A stretch of DNA of 64,000 nucleotides. It comes from RGIG7213 sp045124505 (GTDB taxonomy: Bacteria > Bacillota > Clostridia > Oscillospirales > CAG-272). Below the pieces are notes generated by a model. The model was given only the letters and a program-made list of their open reading frames with translations, did not search any database and was not told the origin of the DNA. Positions 39,962-49,323 of this stretch are shown piece by piece. The DNA is taken from positions 90,702 to 154,701 of the forward strand of contig JBGVLZ010000086.1 in NCBI GenBank assembly GCA_045124505.1. The letters are read 5' to 3'. The translations under genes were made by a program, and so were the position numbers. Every line of letters starts with the position of its first letter. Position 1 is the stretch's first letter.

Positions 39962-41251
39962 TCAGATATCTATCTTTTCTTTTATAATCATACCGGGAAG
40001 CTTAATTCTCCCCCAGTCATTATTGCTCCAACTCAGCTTAAGCTGATTCAAGGTGTCATGAATTTCAAAAACCATAGTTGGATATATAGCATCAAGGTCT
40101 TTGTATGCGCCAAAAGCATTGACTTGATAAAGAACAAGCAGTGCAATATATCTTCCGGGTACAAGTCCGGGCACATCTAAATCCACATTGAATATATTTT
40201 TTCCCTTCTTTAACGGCGCAAAATTTTGAACAATGCTTGTCCCTATAGGTGCTTCGTCCGCACTCCTTATCTCAAACCTAAGCGAGGCACTTTCTATTTC
40301 TTTTGTACACTCAACAGTCAGATCAAAACGTATATGTTCATTCATTTCATATACAGGAACCTGCTTATCAAGCATTTTGATTCTTGTCATTTTCGCTAAT
40401 ATATTCGACGATAAATGCCTCATGCGCTTTTGGCTTAAATCGATATCAGCTGACAGCGACATATCAAGTTCTTGTGTATATATATTTATGGCTTCGTTAA
40501 CATCTCCGTCAAATACCACCTTACCATGATCAAGCACTATACATCTGTCGCACAAGCGTCGGATCGTACTCATATTATGACTTACATAAAGAACTGTTCT
40601 TCCGTCTTTATGAGCCGCTTCGCTCATTTTATCAAGACACTTCTGCTGGAATTTAACATCACCGACAGCCAGAACTTCATCCATTATCATAATTTCAGAA
40701 TCAAGGTGTGCGGCAACTGAGAAGGCAAGCTTAACATACATACCGGATGAATATCTCTTGACAGGTGTATCAATAAACTGCTTGACTTCGGAAAATTCTA
40801 CTATTTCATCAAATTTTTTGTCTATCTCCGCCTTCGTCATTCCAAGTATTGCACCGTTAAGGTACACGTTTTCACGTCCTGTAAGTTCAGGGTGGAAGCC
40901 AGTACCAACCTCAAGCATACTGGCAATACGTCCATTCAAACAGATCTGACCTGTTGTAGGTGCCGTAACCCTCGTCAAAAGCTTAAGAAGTGTTGATTTA
41001 CCTGCACCGTTATGACCGATAATACCGACAGCTTCGCCTTTTTTTATCTCAAGATTTATATCCCGAAGTGCTAAAAATCTTTCATTTTTTGCATATACTG
41101 TAGCACCGATCTTGGTGTTGGGATCCTCTTTACCTCTTATTCTTGCCATAAATGACTGAATGTCACCCTTAAGCGTTCCTCCACCTATCGCTCCTAAGCG
41201 GTATTGCTTGGAAACATTTTCTACTTTTATAATTGTTTCACTCATATCCAT
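39962..41251 (-). CDS. Polysaccharide ABC exporter ATPase with C-terminal glycan-binding domain (Wzt-like)
   Basis: ATPase for Wzm, powering export of lipid-linked polysaccharide. The ABC domain covers about residues 1-250: Walker A GHNGAGKSTLL, the family-specific SMLEVGTGFHPELTGRENVY, signature YSSGMYVKLAF and Walker B IMIMDEVLAVGD. Residues about 280-425 form a beta-rich Wzt_C-type domain (RIKMLDKQVPVYEMNEHIRF onward) that in O9a-type systems reads the capped end of the glycan. The start is uncertain: ATG at 41251 overlaps the wzm stop (TGATG), ATG at 41245 is also possible. It is the last gene of the glycosyltransferase transcript. Confidence 0.93.
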   Translation of the reverse strand: MDMSETIIKVENVSKQYRLGAIGGGTLKGDIQSFMARIRGKEDPNTKIGATVYAKNERFLALRDINLEIKKGEAVGIIGHNGAGKSTLLKLLTRVTAPTTGQICLNGRIASMLEVGTGFHPELTGRENVYLNGAILGMTKAEIDKKFDEIVEFSEVKQFIDTPVKRYSSGMYVKLAFSVAAHLDSEIMIMDEVLAVGDVKFQQKCLDKMSEAAHKDGRTVLYVSHNMSTIRRLCDRCIVLDHGKVVFDGDVNEAINIYTQELDMSLSADIDLSQKRMRHLSSNILAKMTRIKMLDKQVPVYEMNEHIRFDLTVECTKEIESASLRFEIRSADEAPIGTSIVQNFAPLKKGKNIFNVDLDVPGLVPGRYIALLVLYQVNAFGAYKDLDAIYPTMVFEIHDTLNQLKLSWSNNDWGRIKLPGMIIKEKIDI

Positions 41252-42093
41252 CACACCGTATCCATAAATGTTTTTTCAACTCTCGAGAACAGTAATACAC
41301 CGAAGAAAAGCATAACGAGTGTTACTGCCCAACTCAAAAGATAATACCCAGGTTCAAATTCACCTATGCCCAAATACGCATATCGCATCGTGTTGATAAC
41401 AGGTGTCATAGGATTGCACATATAAAGTGTGCGCCATTTATCACTTATGATCTGATAGTCATATGCAACAGGTGTGAGGTACATCCAAAGCTGAACACCA
41501 AAACTTATAAGCATCGTTAAATCACGGTACTTTGTAGTAAGAGAAGAACATATAATACCTATACCAAGTCCCATAAGCGCCATATGTACAAGTAATATCG
41601 GTGTCATCAATATAAAGAGATTAGGCTGCATTGAATCAGTTGTTACAAGAAAATAAATCCAAAAGCCCAAAAAGAATACGTACTGTATCGCAAACGATAT
41701 GAGGTTTGATATAACTGTGGTTATCGGCATTACAAGTCTCGGAAAATACACTTTGCCGAATATTGCAGCGTTACCTGTAAAAGTGGTCGACGTTGCATTC
41801 AAACAGTTTGCAAAATACCCCCAAGTTATATTACCCGCCATAAAGAAAAGGAATGACGGTACACCGCCGGGTGCAAGACCTGCGATATTTCCGAAAATTA
41901 CCGTAAAAATAACTGTTGTGCACAAGGGCTGAATTATCGCCCATGCAGGTCCCAAAACCGTTTGCTTGTACATAGATACAAACGATCTTCTTACGAAAAG
42001 CTTTATAAGATCCTTATACTTCCAAATATTTTTGATATCAATGTCAAACCAGCCCGTTTTAGGCTTTATGACAGTTGTCCATTGTTCATTCAT
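41251..42093 (-). CDS. Polysaccharide ABC exporter permease (Wzm/TagG-like)
   Basis: ABC-2 membrane subunit of 280 aa with six hydrophobic segments. The amphipathic N-terminus with YKDLIKLFVRRSFVSMYKQT and then VLGPAWAIIQPLCTTVIFTV is the classical Wzm/TagG opening. A short periplasmic-type loop and C-terminal LSWAVTLVMLFFGVLLFSRV follow. It forms the exporter with the Wzt-like protein encoded immediately after it, and its start overlaps the upstream glycosyltransferase stop by 4 bases. Confidence 0.93.
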   Translation of the reverse strand: MNEQWTTVIKPKTGWFDIDIKNIWKYKDLIKLFVRRSFVSMYKQTVLGPAWAIIQPLCTTVIFTVIFGNIAGLAPGGVPSFLFFMAGNITWGYFANCLNATSTTFTGNAAIFGKVYFPRLVMPITTVISNLISFAIQYVFFLGFWIYFLVTTDSMQPNLFILMTPILLVHMALMGLGIGIICSSLTTKYRDLTMLISFGVQLWMYLTPVAYDYQIISDKWRTLYMCNPMTPVINTMRYAYLGIGEFEPGYYLLSWAVTLVMLFFGVLLFSRVEKTFMDTV

Positions 42094-43085
42094 CTTTTTA
42101 ACCTCGCAAAAATTCTTTTAACATAATATTTCATTTTCCCCTTCGTATTGATGACTTTCTCTCCAAATTTCAAGCAACCTATTCTTCCGCATATACACAA
42201 AAATTTATCGCTCATATGCAAATTTTTAAGTTTAAGTTCTTTGAATCTTTTTACAACTGCCTCGTGTTCCTTTTTATACTCATCGCTCAAAGTTTTTTTA
42301 TAACAGTGGCGCAAACTCCAAAAATACTTTTGATATGCACACGGCAAAAACTCATCGTATCCCCACTGTCTATACCATTGGATCCGTTCATCATACATAT
42401 CCATCACGAGCAATTTTGCAGGCGAAAACTTCCCTCTCATAACACTGTCATTTTTACGTTGCATATAAATATACCCCTGCGTTTCGGATATCGCAACTTT
42501 TTCGCTTGCATAAAATAATTTCGGTGCCATATACTCGTCTTCATAATATCTGCCCAAAGGAAATCGCAATCCAATAAATAGTGAAGATAAATATAACTTT
42601 CCGCACACAGTAGACCACGAAACATCTTTTTCCGACACATTCCGAACCGCTTCTTTTTTATCAATAACACAGTACTCTGAAACTTTTTTGCCCACAACAT
42701 TTTCAACAGTCGTTGTCAGCATACCGATTTTGACTATATCGCAATGTTCAGTAATAGCTATATTATACATATCAGATATCATATTAGGCATAATAAAATC
42801 ATCACTGTCAACAAAGGCAATATATTCGCCCTCCGCAGCATCCAGTCCTGCATTTCTGGCTGAAGAAGGTCCGGGACCGCCGTTTGCTTTATGTATAACC
42901 TCAATTCGAGCATCTTCTAGTGAAAGTTTGTCGCACAGTTCGGATGAACCATCAGTAGAACCATCATCTATCAATATTATCTGTAAGTTCTTATAATCCG
43001 AATTGACGACCGATTCAACGCACTTTTTTAAATACGGTTCACAATTATACACAGGAATTATTACCGATATCAACCCTTTTTTCAT
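42090..43085 (-). CDS. Family 2 glycosyltransferase
   Basis: Inverting GT-A enzyme of 331 aa, predicted at the cytoplasmic membrane face. ISVIIPVYNCEPYLKKCVES, LIDDGSTDGSSELCD and the metal-binding FVDSDDFIMP are classical GT2 blocks in residues 1-110. The C-terminal 100 residues are Lys/Arg-rich (KRFKELKLKNLHM, YYVKRIFARLKR), suiting membrane contact. GGTGGTG precedes the ATG. It resembles the product of the next gene upstream (43109-44032) over its whole length, so the two may be paralogues. Donor and acceptor unknown. Confidence 0.9.
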   Translation of the reverse strand: MKKGLISVIIPVYNCEPYLKKCVESVVNSDYKNLQIILIDDGSTDGSSELCDKLSLEDARIEVIHKANGGPGPSSARNAGLDAAEGEYIAFVDSDDFIMPNMISDMYNIAITEHCDIVKIGMLTTTVENVVGKKVSEYCVIDKKEAVRNVSEKDVSWSTVCGKLYLSSLFIGLRFPLGRYYEDEYMAPKLFYASEKVAISETQGYIYMQRKNDSVMRGKFSPAKLLVMDMYDERIQWYRQWGYDEFLPCAYQKYFWSLRHCYKKTLSDEYKKEHEAVVKRFKELKLKNLHMSDKFLCICGRIGCLKFGEKVINTKGKMKYYVKRIFARLKR

Positions 43086-43108
43086 AATTTCACCACCACA
43101 AAATATTC

Positions 43109-44032
43109 TTATCTGTAAATAAAATCGTATAGTTTTATCCTGATTAAAAACAATCGAAGCTTTTGACCGAAAGAAAGCGCAGAATACGGGATCTTCTCCA
43201 TTTTATCCATTATTTCCGTATATTCTTTCTCATATTCGGTATTTTTAACCTTTTGCATCAAATTCAGCAAATGGCAGAAATAGTCACGCACGGCTAATTT
43301 TGATAACTCTTTATATCCGCAGGAATCGAAAAATTCTATCCTATCCTCGGCAACAACCAAAACATCCATTTTCTTCGAAGAGAAGGAGCTTCTCATGATG
43401 CTGTCGCCGGGACGCTGCATATAAAAATATCTTACACTGTCACACATAACTATTTTTTTAGCTTTATGGTACAGCTTGGGAAGCGTGAATTCATCCTCGT
43501 GATTAAGTCCTTCGGGAAACAAAATTTCATCAAACAGCGATATATCAAAGAGCTTTCCGCACCCGCTTATTATTTGCGGAGGACCGTTATATATCATAGT
43601 CAAAGCATCATACGGTGATACCACAGAATACCCGCCTGCTGAAGAATCACAATTCTCCTTGACATCTACCCTTACGAGTGTTGATTTAACGATTTGAGCA
43701 GCCTCTTTATTTGCGATATCAACCATTTCGCTTATCATTTCCGTATCTATTATGTCATCACTGTCAACAAATGTTATATATTTTCCACCGGCCGCTCTTA
43801 TTCCGGAGTTTCTCGCTGCAGACAATCCCCCGTTTTTGCGGTGAATAACCTTAATTCTGCTATCGCGTCTTGCATATTCATCGCACAATGCCGGAGAAGC
43901 ATCCGGAGATTCGTCATCAACAAGTATTATTTCCAAATTTGTATACTTCTGATTTATAACCGAATCAACACATTCTTCCAAATATTGATACGTATTATAA
44001 ACGGGTATAACAACAGTAACAAGCTCTGTCAA
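43109..44032 (-). CDS. Family 2 glycosyltransferase, TTG start
   Basis: GT2 enzyme of 307 aa with VTVVIPVYNTYQYLEECVDS, LVDDESPDASPALCDEYARR and FVDSDDIID. The C-terminal region contains HEDEFTLPKLYHKAKKI, shared with its neighbour. The start is TTG at 44032: GGGAG lies 10 bases upstream and the codon overlaps the stop of the pyruvyltransferase gene (TTGA), so it is translationally coupled. Sugar specificity cannot be read from the sequence. Confidence 0.88.
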   Translation of the reverse strand: MTELVTVVIPVYNTYQYLEECVDSVINQKYTNLEIILVDDESPDASPALCDEYARRDSRIKVIHRKNGGLSAARNSGIRAAGGKYITFVDSDDIIDTEMISEMVDIANKEAAQIVKSTLVRVDVKENCDSSAGGYSVVSPYDALTMIYNGPPQIISGCGKLFDISLFDEILFPEGLNHEDEFTLPKLYHKAKKIVMCDSVRYFYMQRPGDSIMRSSFSSKKMDVLVVAEDRIEFFDSCGYKELSKLAVRDYFCHLLNLMQKVKNTEYEKEYTEIMDKMEKIPYSALSFGQKLRLFLIRIKLYDFIYR

Positions 44033-45129
44033 AAAGTAACATCTCCCTCTATCATATTTTGCAATATGTCTGTACAGCGTTTGCGTTCATTTTCAAGCGT
44101 ATAATTTACAATATCATAATCGATGCTGTACAATCTTTCCGATACATTTGGATGTACAGGATCAATTTCCATATCACTTAAATTCAGAAAACTTAAAATT
44201 GTACCTATACGTTCATCTGAAAACGGATTATGCTGTCCTACAATAAAAGGTTTATTGAACAAAATAGAAAATGCTGTGCCGTGAAATGAATCTGTACATA
44301 CAATATCTGCATTTTTTATAAGTGACAGGAATTCACACGGTCCTGCATCATAACTTTTTTTGCCGCTTCTTTTGATATTGCGCCACTCCGGCATGAGCAA
44401 TATTCTTTCAAGACCGTTTTTCTCAGCATATTCTTTTGTAAATTGTTCAAATTCAAACGAAACATTACCGGCGAAATAGCAAAGCATATAATTTTTATCA
44501 ACTTTTATATCAGAGCATACCTTATCCCAATCATTGCCGGTTAGCAATAATACAGGATCCAACACAACATTTGAATAATCTATACCGAGTCTTTTTGCTG
44601 TATATGTTTCTCTGACCGTAACACCGTCAAATGAAGATATCGCCTTTGCTACCTGTTCTATGGCTTCGTCGGCATGTGTTTTCTTTATACCGCTTGCCGC
44701 ATACGATATTTTGCGACCGCTTTTTACAAAATTCAATAAATATGTATCATCAAAGTCGAGTATCGAAGTATTCCATATTTGATCGCTGCCGCAAATATAT
44801 ACATCTGCCATAGGAGGGGATTGTAAAAGTTCTTCTTTGGTATTGTATACATTACTTGATCTGAAAAAATCATTACGGAATTTTTCAAATCGCTTTTGCC
44901 GTTTTTTCAATTTCCGATAATAAAGCAAGTTATATACGTCAGTGATAAGCAAAAACTTATTAGTCGGTTTTTTAAGTATTCTATACATATCAGCAACTTC
45001 GGGCTTGCGATAATCAACAATAAACTGATCATATCCCATTTTTGCAAGTTTCTCACCAAGAGCATACGCCTGCAAAACAGAACCGAAATTATCTGAACGG
45101 TGAAATGTTACAGTAGCAACTTTTTTCAT
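44029..45129 (-). CDS. Polysaccharide pyruvyltransferase family protein
   Basis: CsaB/WcaK-type enzyme of 366 aa that would add a pyruvyl ketal from PEP to a sugar, giving the glycan negative charge. Family blocks: TFHRSDNFGSVLQAYALG, VYICGSDQIWNTSILDFD, SYAASGIKK, and the late CTDSFHGTAFSILFNKPFI. I chose ATG at 45129 (AAAGG upstream, two bases after the preceding stop) over an in-frame start 39 bases earlier. Pyruvylated sugars serve as ligands for SLH domains in some Gram-positives; none is seen here. Confidence 0.9.
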   Translation of the reverse strand: MKKVATVTFHRSDNFGSVLQAYALGEKLAKMGYDQFIVDYRKPEVADMYRILKKPTNKFLLITDVYNLLYYRKLKKRQKRFEKFRNDFFRSSNVYNTKEELLQSPPMADVYICGSDQIWNTSILDFDDTYLLNFVKSGRKISYAASGIKKTHADEAIEQVAKAISSFDGVTVRETYTAKRLGIDYSNVVLDPVLLLTGNDWDKVCSDIKVDKNYMLCYFAGNVSFEFEQFTKEYAEKNGLERILLMPEWRNIKRSGKKSYDAGPCEFLSLIKNADIVCTDSFHGTAFSILFNKPFIVGQHNPFSDERIGTILSFLNLSDMEIDPVHPNVSERLYSIDYDIVNYTLENERKRCTDILQNMIEGDVTF

Positions 45130-45131
45130 AC

Positions 45132-46100
45132 TTATTTCGCCTTTGCCGATTTTTGTATTATTAAACAACGCATCATGGAAAAAGGTTCTTTGACAGAAAA
45201 GAATTTTAAATTCCTTATACCGGAGTTCAATTTGATATTAATATTGATGACTGAGTAGATTTTTCTCAATTCTCTTTTTCCCTTTATCATTGCAGAAATT
45301 AATTTTTTTCCACCTGAAATAAAATCTTTATAGTCATCCGAAGAAAGAGTCCTTTCACCGTTACAAACACTGAAAAAAACTTTTCTTTCCGCTTCACTCA
45401 TACAGACATTCATATCAGTCAGTATCTTCTGCCTTACACGATTTGTTGCCGTAAACATAAGTTCTTTTTGTGTTTGGGTTACCTGCTTTGTATGGTGCCT
45501 GTATTTCAGTAAAGGTTTTCCTATATTACAGCACTCTCCCATTTTAATGATGCGTGACCACATTTCATAATCTTCTGCACGTTCAAATTCCGTATCATAT
45601 CTTATGTTGTGTTCTTTAAGTACATCCGATCTGATCATAACAGCGGGATGTACAAACGCTGAATTAAATATCATATCAGCGCGTATGGCACCGTCAGATT
45701 CAGAATACTGTCTGAAACTTTCCACACCGTCAGTTAAAATATTGACACTGCTTCCGCAAATAACAGTTTCATTATGACTTTCCATATATTTGATCTGTGC
45801 TTCAAATCTATTGGGCATAGAAACATCATCGCAGTCCATACGGGCAATATACTTTCCCTTTGCCGAGTCAATTCCTTTGTTAAGGGTAGCAGCCACCCCC
45901 ATATTGACATCGTTTATGAAAAGCTTTATACGGTCGTCATCATACTTGCGGACGATTGAAACCGATTCATCCTTTGAAGCGTCATCAATGATTATAAATT
46001 CAAAATTGCCATATGTTTGAGAAAGCACACTGTCAATAGCATCCCGTAAATATTTTTCTCCGTTGTAAACCGGCATGATAACACTGATCAAGGGTGTCAT
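45132..46100 (-). CDS. Family 2 glycosyltransferase (ARMDxDD type)
   Basis: GT2 enzyme of 322 aa. PLISVIMPVYNGEKYLRDAI, IIIDDASKDESV and YIARMDCDDVSMPNRFEAQI place it in the subgroup with an ARMDxDD motif rather than FVDSDD. RAEDYEMWSRI and the RHHTKQVT segment lie further on. The C-terminal region is basic. It follows the 46105-47079 glycosyltransferase gene by 4 bases within the same transcript. Confidence 0.9.
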   Translation of the reverse strand: MTPLISVIMPVYNGEKYLRDAIDSVLSQTYGNFEFIIIDDASKDESVSIVRKYDDDRIKLFINDVNMGVAATLNKGIDSAKGKYIARMDCDDVSMPNRFEAQIKYMESHNETVICGSSVNILTDGVESFRQYSESDGAIRADMIFNSAFVHPAVMIRSDVLKEHNIRYDTEFERAEDYEMWSRIIKMGECCNIGKPLLKYRHHTKQVTQTQKELMFTATNRVRQKILTDMNVCMSEAERKVFFSVCNGERTLSSDDYKDFISGGKKLISAMIKGKRELRKIYSVININIKLNSGIRNLKFFSVKEPFSMMRCLIIQKSAKAK

Positions 46101-46104
46101 TCCA

Positions 46105-47079
46105 TCACCTTCCCAAAATTTTTCTTACAATGCAAAGCAACATCAATAAATTGACGCGCTTATTCTTTATCAGTTTAAATTTAAGCCCATCACATTCATT
46201 AACCGCTTTTTGAACAACATCGTTGCAACAAATAGTCTTGATCATTTTTCTCTTTTCTGAAAATGAATGAGGAGAATCACTGTGGAATTCATTACATACA
46301 GCGCTCATAGCACCGTTGGCAGTCTGAATCCCATAGGTTTTCAGAAAATCTTCTCCAAAATTTCCGTATGCCAAAGCTTCTTTCGTTTTCAGCGCAGCAT
46401 TTATGACCGTCTTAAAATAATCTTTGTGATATTTATTAACAGCGCTTCCCAAAATAACGTATCTGAGATACAGTTGCTTTTTTATATAGTATATCCCTTC
46501 GGCTGAACCCATGGCTAATATATTGAATATTCTGTCCTCCGAAAGCTTTATACCTACAGGAAATCTAACATTTTTATCATCGAAAAGCGTTTTCCTGTAA
46601 AGACATCTCCAAGCTGCTCCAGCCATATATAAAAGCTGTTCAGGTTTGATATCCGCTGTATTTATCAACATGCTGTCAGGAACCTCCGGAATAGTATCAT
46701 CCTCCGTTCTACCGTCTGAATAAACGGTAATGGCATCACATATAACTATATCAGCTCCACTTTGCTGTGCGGTGCGCAAAAGAATCTCGTACATATCGGG
46801 CAATATTTCATCATCACTGTCAATAAATCCGATATAATCACCGGTTGCATACTCAATGCCCGTATTTCTTGCGGCGCTCACACCTGCATTTTCTTTTCTG
46901 ATATACTTTATTCTACTGTCTTTCTCTTGGTATTTTTTACAAATATCTCCGCTTCGATCCTTTGAACCGTCATCAACCAGTATAAGCTCAAAATCATCTG
47001 CTGTCTGTGCAAGGACAGAATCTATACATCTTACAAGATATTCTTCCGAATTGTATATCGGAATTATTATACTATACAT
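46105..47079 (-). CDS. Family 2 glycosyltransferase
   Basis: GT2 enzyme of 324 aa: YSIIIPIYNSEEYLVRCIDS, LVDDGSKDRSGDICKKY, and GFIDSDDEILPDMYEIL. The C-terminal half (VNKYHKDYFKTVINAALKTK) is helical and basic. The gene starts inside the end of the Wzy-like gene (8-base overlap, different frame), with GGTGAG just upstream of the ATG, so expression is coupled. Specificity unknown. Confidence 0.9.
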   Translation of the reverse strand: MYSIIIPIYNSEEYLVRCIDSVLAQTADDFELILVDDGSKDRSGDICKKYQEKDSRIKYIRKENAGVSAARNTGIEYATGDYIGFIDSDDEILPDMYEILLRTAQQSGADIVICDAITVYSDGRTEDDTIPEVPDSMLINTADIKPEQLLYMAGAAWRCLYRKTLFDDKNVRFPVGIKLSEDRIFNILAMGSAEGIYYIKKQLYLRYVILGSAVNKYHKDYFKTVINAALKTKEALAYGNFGEDFLKTYGIQTANGAMSAVCNEFHSDSPHSFSEKRKMIKTICCNDVVQKAVNECDGLKFKLIKNKRVNLLMLLCIVRKILGR

Positions 47080-48412
47080 CTTCGCTCACCGCCGCAGACT
47101 CATTTCGTTCCTTTTCAAGCATACAAGCACGACCGATGCCGACAGCCAGAATAAGGTACGCAGGGGTACACAACATATAGTGTGCGGTCAAAATACTTTC
47201 GAACGCATTTGCTATATATACAGTGATAAATGCTATGAAACTTCCTCTCACGATATAATCATCAAAGAATTTATGCAAAAATTCAAATATACACGCAAAA
47301 TATATAAGAAAGAGGAAATATCCGCTATATCCTATTTGTACAAAAATATTTAAAAATGAATTGTGCGGTGTTGTAGGAATTATAAAATTGCCCTTGCCGA
47401 AAATAGGTTCCGGAACATAATCAAATATATTACTCCAAATTTCTTCTCTTCCCGAGAAAAAGAGTTTTCCTGTCTGCTCCAAAGACCATTCATCAAGCCC
47501 CGCTGAATACGGTGAATTAAAAAGCCAAACCATAAAAATAACCATAAAAAAAGGGAAAACAAGCGCTACAATATAAAACGGTCTGAAAAATAGCTTTTTC
47601 TGCAAAAGCACTTTCGGGACAAGATACATAAACACAGCAAACAGTATCAAAGAAACCAGAACCGAACGGCAATTTGTGACAATCATCTGTGTTATGGTTA
47701 CCGCATAAACTATTATTTCAAGTATTATATTTCTCTTTCCGCGGTCAGCGCCCAAAAATACCAACCAAACTACGCCGAACAGTGTATACATTCCTACTGT
47801 ATTTCCGTTCCACCCCCCTGTAATTCCTCCTGCAGCATAATCGATAACAAAAAACAAGCTCATTCCGATATATACATACGAAGTATATTTAATACACTTT
47901 GTACTGTAACCGATATACGATGCTGTAAGCGGCGGAGTCACCATAAGTATCATTTTCAGCATGAAATCATAGTTAAGAACTTTTGTATATGATATAAATA
48001 TCACACATGCAAATACAGTAAGAGCTACATATACCGGTTTAAGGTGTTTTGAAAAATATACACGCTTGCGTGACAAATATAAAATTATCGGCAAAAGCAA
48101 CGCCAAACAATAATTAAGCTCCGGCAAATTAAGGATGTTTCCAAATCCGGAATTAGCCAACAAATACACACCAAACGTAACAGTCGCAATTGCTATACAT
48201 ACAAAGGGATTGTCAATATTAAATTCAAATCTCCAGCCGATTTCTCTGCCTGCCTGTTTTATATATTTACTTTCTTTTGCAACACTCGTTTTGGCGGGTT
48301 TGGAAAGAGGTTCTTCTTCGGGAACAACAGCCGCACTGTTTTGTGATGATATATAATGCTTTTTTATATACTTGGATTGTACTTTATTATCTTCTTTTTT
48401 CAGTACAGACAA
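47072..48412 (-). CDS. O-antigen ligase/polymerase-like membrane protein (Wzy-type)
   Basis: Polytopic protein of 446 aa with about 10-11 membrane helices from residue 69 on. A polar cytoplasmic N-terminus of about 65 residues is rich in Lys, Ser and Glu (SKYIKQAGREIGWRF). The large extracellular loop near the C-terminus contains FFSGREEIWSNIFDYV and GKGNFIIPTTPHNSFLNIFV; the TPHNSFL stretch with its His is the hallmark of the Wzy_C/O-antigen ligase family. The likely start is TTG at 48412, about 9 bases after GGGGTG. It would polymerise or transfer the repeat unit outside the membrane. Confidence 0.88.
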   Translation of the reverse strand: MSVLKKEDNKVQSKYIKKHYISSQNSAAVVPEEEPLSKPAKTSVAKESKYIKQAGREIGWRFEFNIDNPFVCIAIATVTFGVYLLANSGFGNILNLPELNYCLALLLPIILYLSRKRVYFSKHLKPVYVALTVFACVIFISYTKVLNYDFMLKMILMVTPPLTASYIGYSTKCIKYTSYVYIGMSLFFVIDYAAGGITGGWNGNTVGMYTLFGVVWLVFLGADRGKRNIILEIIVYAVTITQMIVTNCRSVLVSLILFAVFMYLVPKVLLQKKLFFRPFYIVALVFPFFMVIFMVWLFNSPYSAGLDEWSLEQTGKLFFSGREEIWSNIFDYVPEPIFGKGNFIIPTTPHNSFLNIFVQIGYSGYFLFLIYFACIFEFLHKFFDDYIVRGSFIAFITVYIANAFESILTAHYMLCTPAYLILAVGIGRACMLEKERNESAAVSEDV

Positions 48413-48421
48413 ACCGAATTT

Positions 48422-49288
48422 TCACCCCAATCGTATTAGATAATAAACAGCGGCAAGTATCCCGACGGGATATGATAAAAGTGTAAGGACGGAATACTTT
48501 CCTTTGTATTTAGGCGCTTTGAATTTCCCTAAAATTCTGAACGCGCAGTATTTTATGCAACAAATAAATCTTTCTTTGAACGTTTTTGCTAAATCTATTC
48601 TTTGGTTATAAAACATCTGAACACCGCAAGGATTATTTTTCAGTAATTTTTTATATGCCAGACTCAAACCTTCAGCCTGATATTCACATTCCTGTATAAT
48701 CTTATCAAGCGTAATAACACGGTATCCTTCTATTTCCAATCTATCATACAACAGACATTCACTTATAAATTTTTCGCCTTTTATAACAGGATACGGATAC
48801 TTTTTAAGAACATCGGTCCGGAATATGAAAACGTATTCACCATGATACTCCTTCAATAGAGTATATATTCCTTTTAAAATCTTCTCATTCTCGAATGTAT
48901 CGCACAGCAGATTTCCTTCAAGATCTCTTTTGTATGCGGCAATAGCACAAACATCCCCTGTACATTTCGTCAAAATCGACAATATATTTTCAAGCGCACC
49001 ATCTGACAAAAGATCGTCTGAATCAAGACACATAAACCACTCGCCATGCGCTTCTTCTGCGGCAACATTATGTGCTGTATGCTTCCCGCCGTTTTCTTTT
49101 TTTATATATCTGACAGGAAAAGATGCTGTATCGGTAAACTGTTTTATAACAGCTTCTGTTTCATCAACAGAACCGTCATCAACTATAAGCCATTCAATGT
49201 CTCCTGTTATCTGCTTTGCAATACTTTCATATACTCTTTCGAGCAGTTTCGCACGGTTATATGCCGGCGTGAATACTGTCAACTTCAT
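48422..49288 (-). CDS. Family 2 glycosyltransferase
   Basis: GT2 enzyme of 288 aa of the LTVFTPAYNRAKLLERVYES subgroup. WLIVDDGSVDETEAVIKQF, ENGGKHTAHNVAAEEAHGEW and MCLDSDDLLSDGALENI follow. The substrate-side block YVFIFRTDVLKKYPYPVIKG and ECLLYDRL is typical of this subgroup. A C-terminal hydrophobic segment (VLTLLSYPVGILAAVYYLI) may anchor it to the membrane. It lies in the same minus-strand run. Confidence 0.89.
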   Translation of the reverse strand: MKLTVFTPAYNRAKLLERVYESIAKQITGDIEWLIVDDGSVDETEAVIKQFTDTASFPVRYIKKENGGKHTAHNVAAEEAHGEWFMCLDSDDLLSDGALENILSILTKCTGDVCAIAAYKRDLEGNLLCDTFENEKILKGIYTLLKEYHGEYVFIFRTDVLKKYPYPVIKGEKFISECLLYDRLEIEGYRVITLDKIIQECEYQAEGLSLAYKKLLKNNPCGVQMFYNQRIDLAKTFKERFICCIKYCAFRILGKFKAPKYKGKYSVLTLLSYPVGILAAVYYLIRLG

Positions 49289-49323
49289 TTTTTAGATCCA
49301 ACACCGCTTTTGCGGTTTTCAAT

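Noticed and set aside
47072..48412. Wzx flippase
   Set aside because: The loop motif TPHNSFL with a large extracellular loop near the C-terminus belongs to the O-antigen ligase/polymerase family, not to MATE-like flippases.
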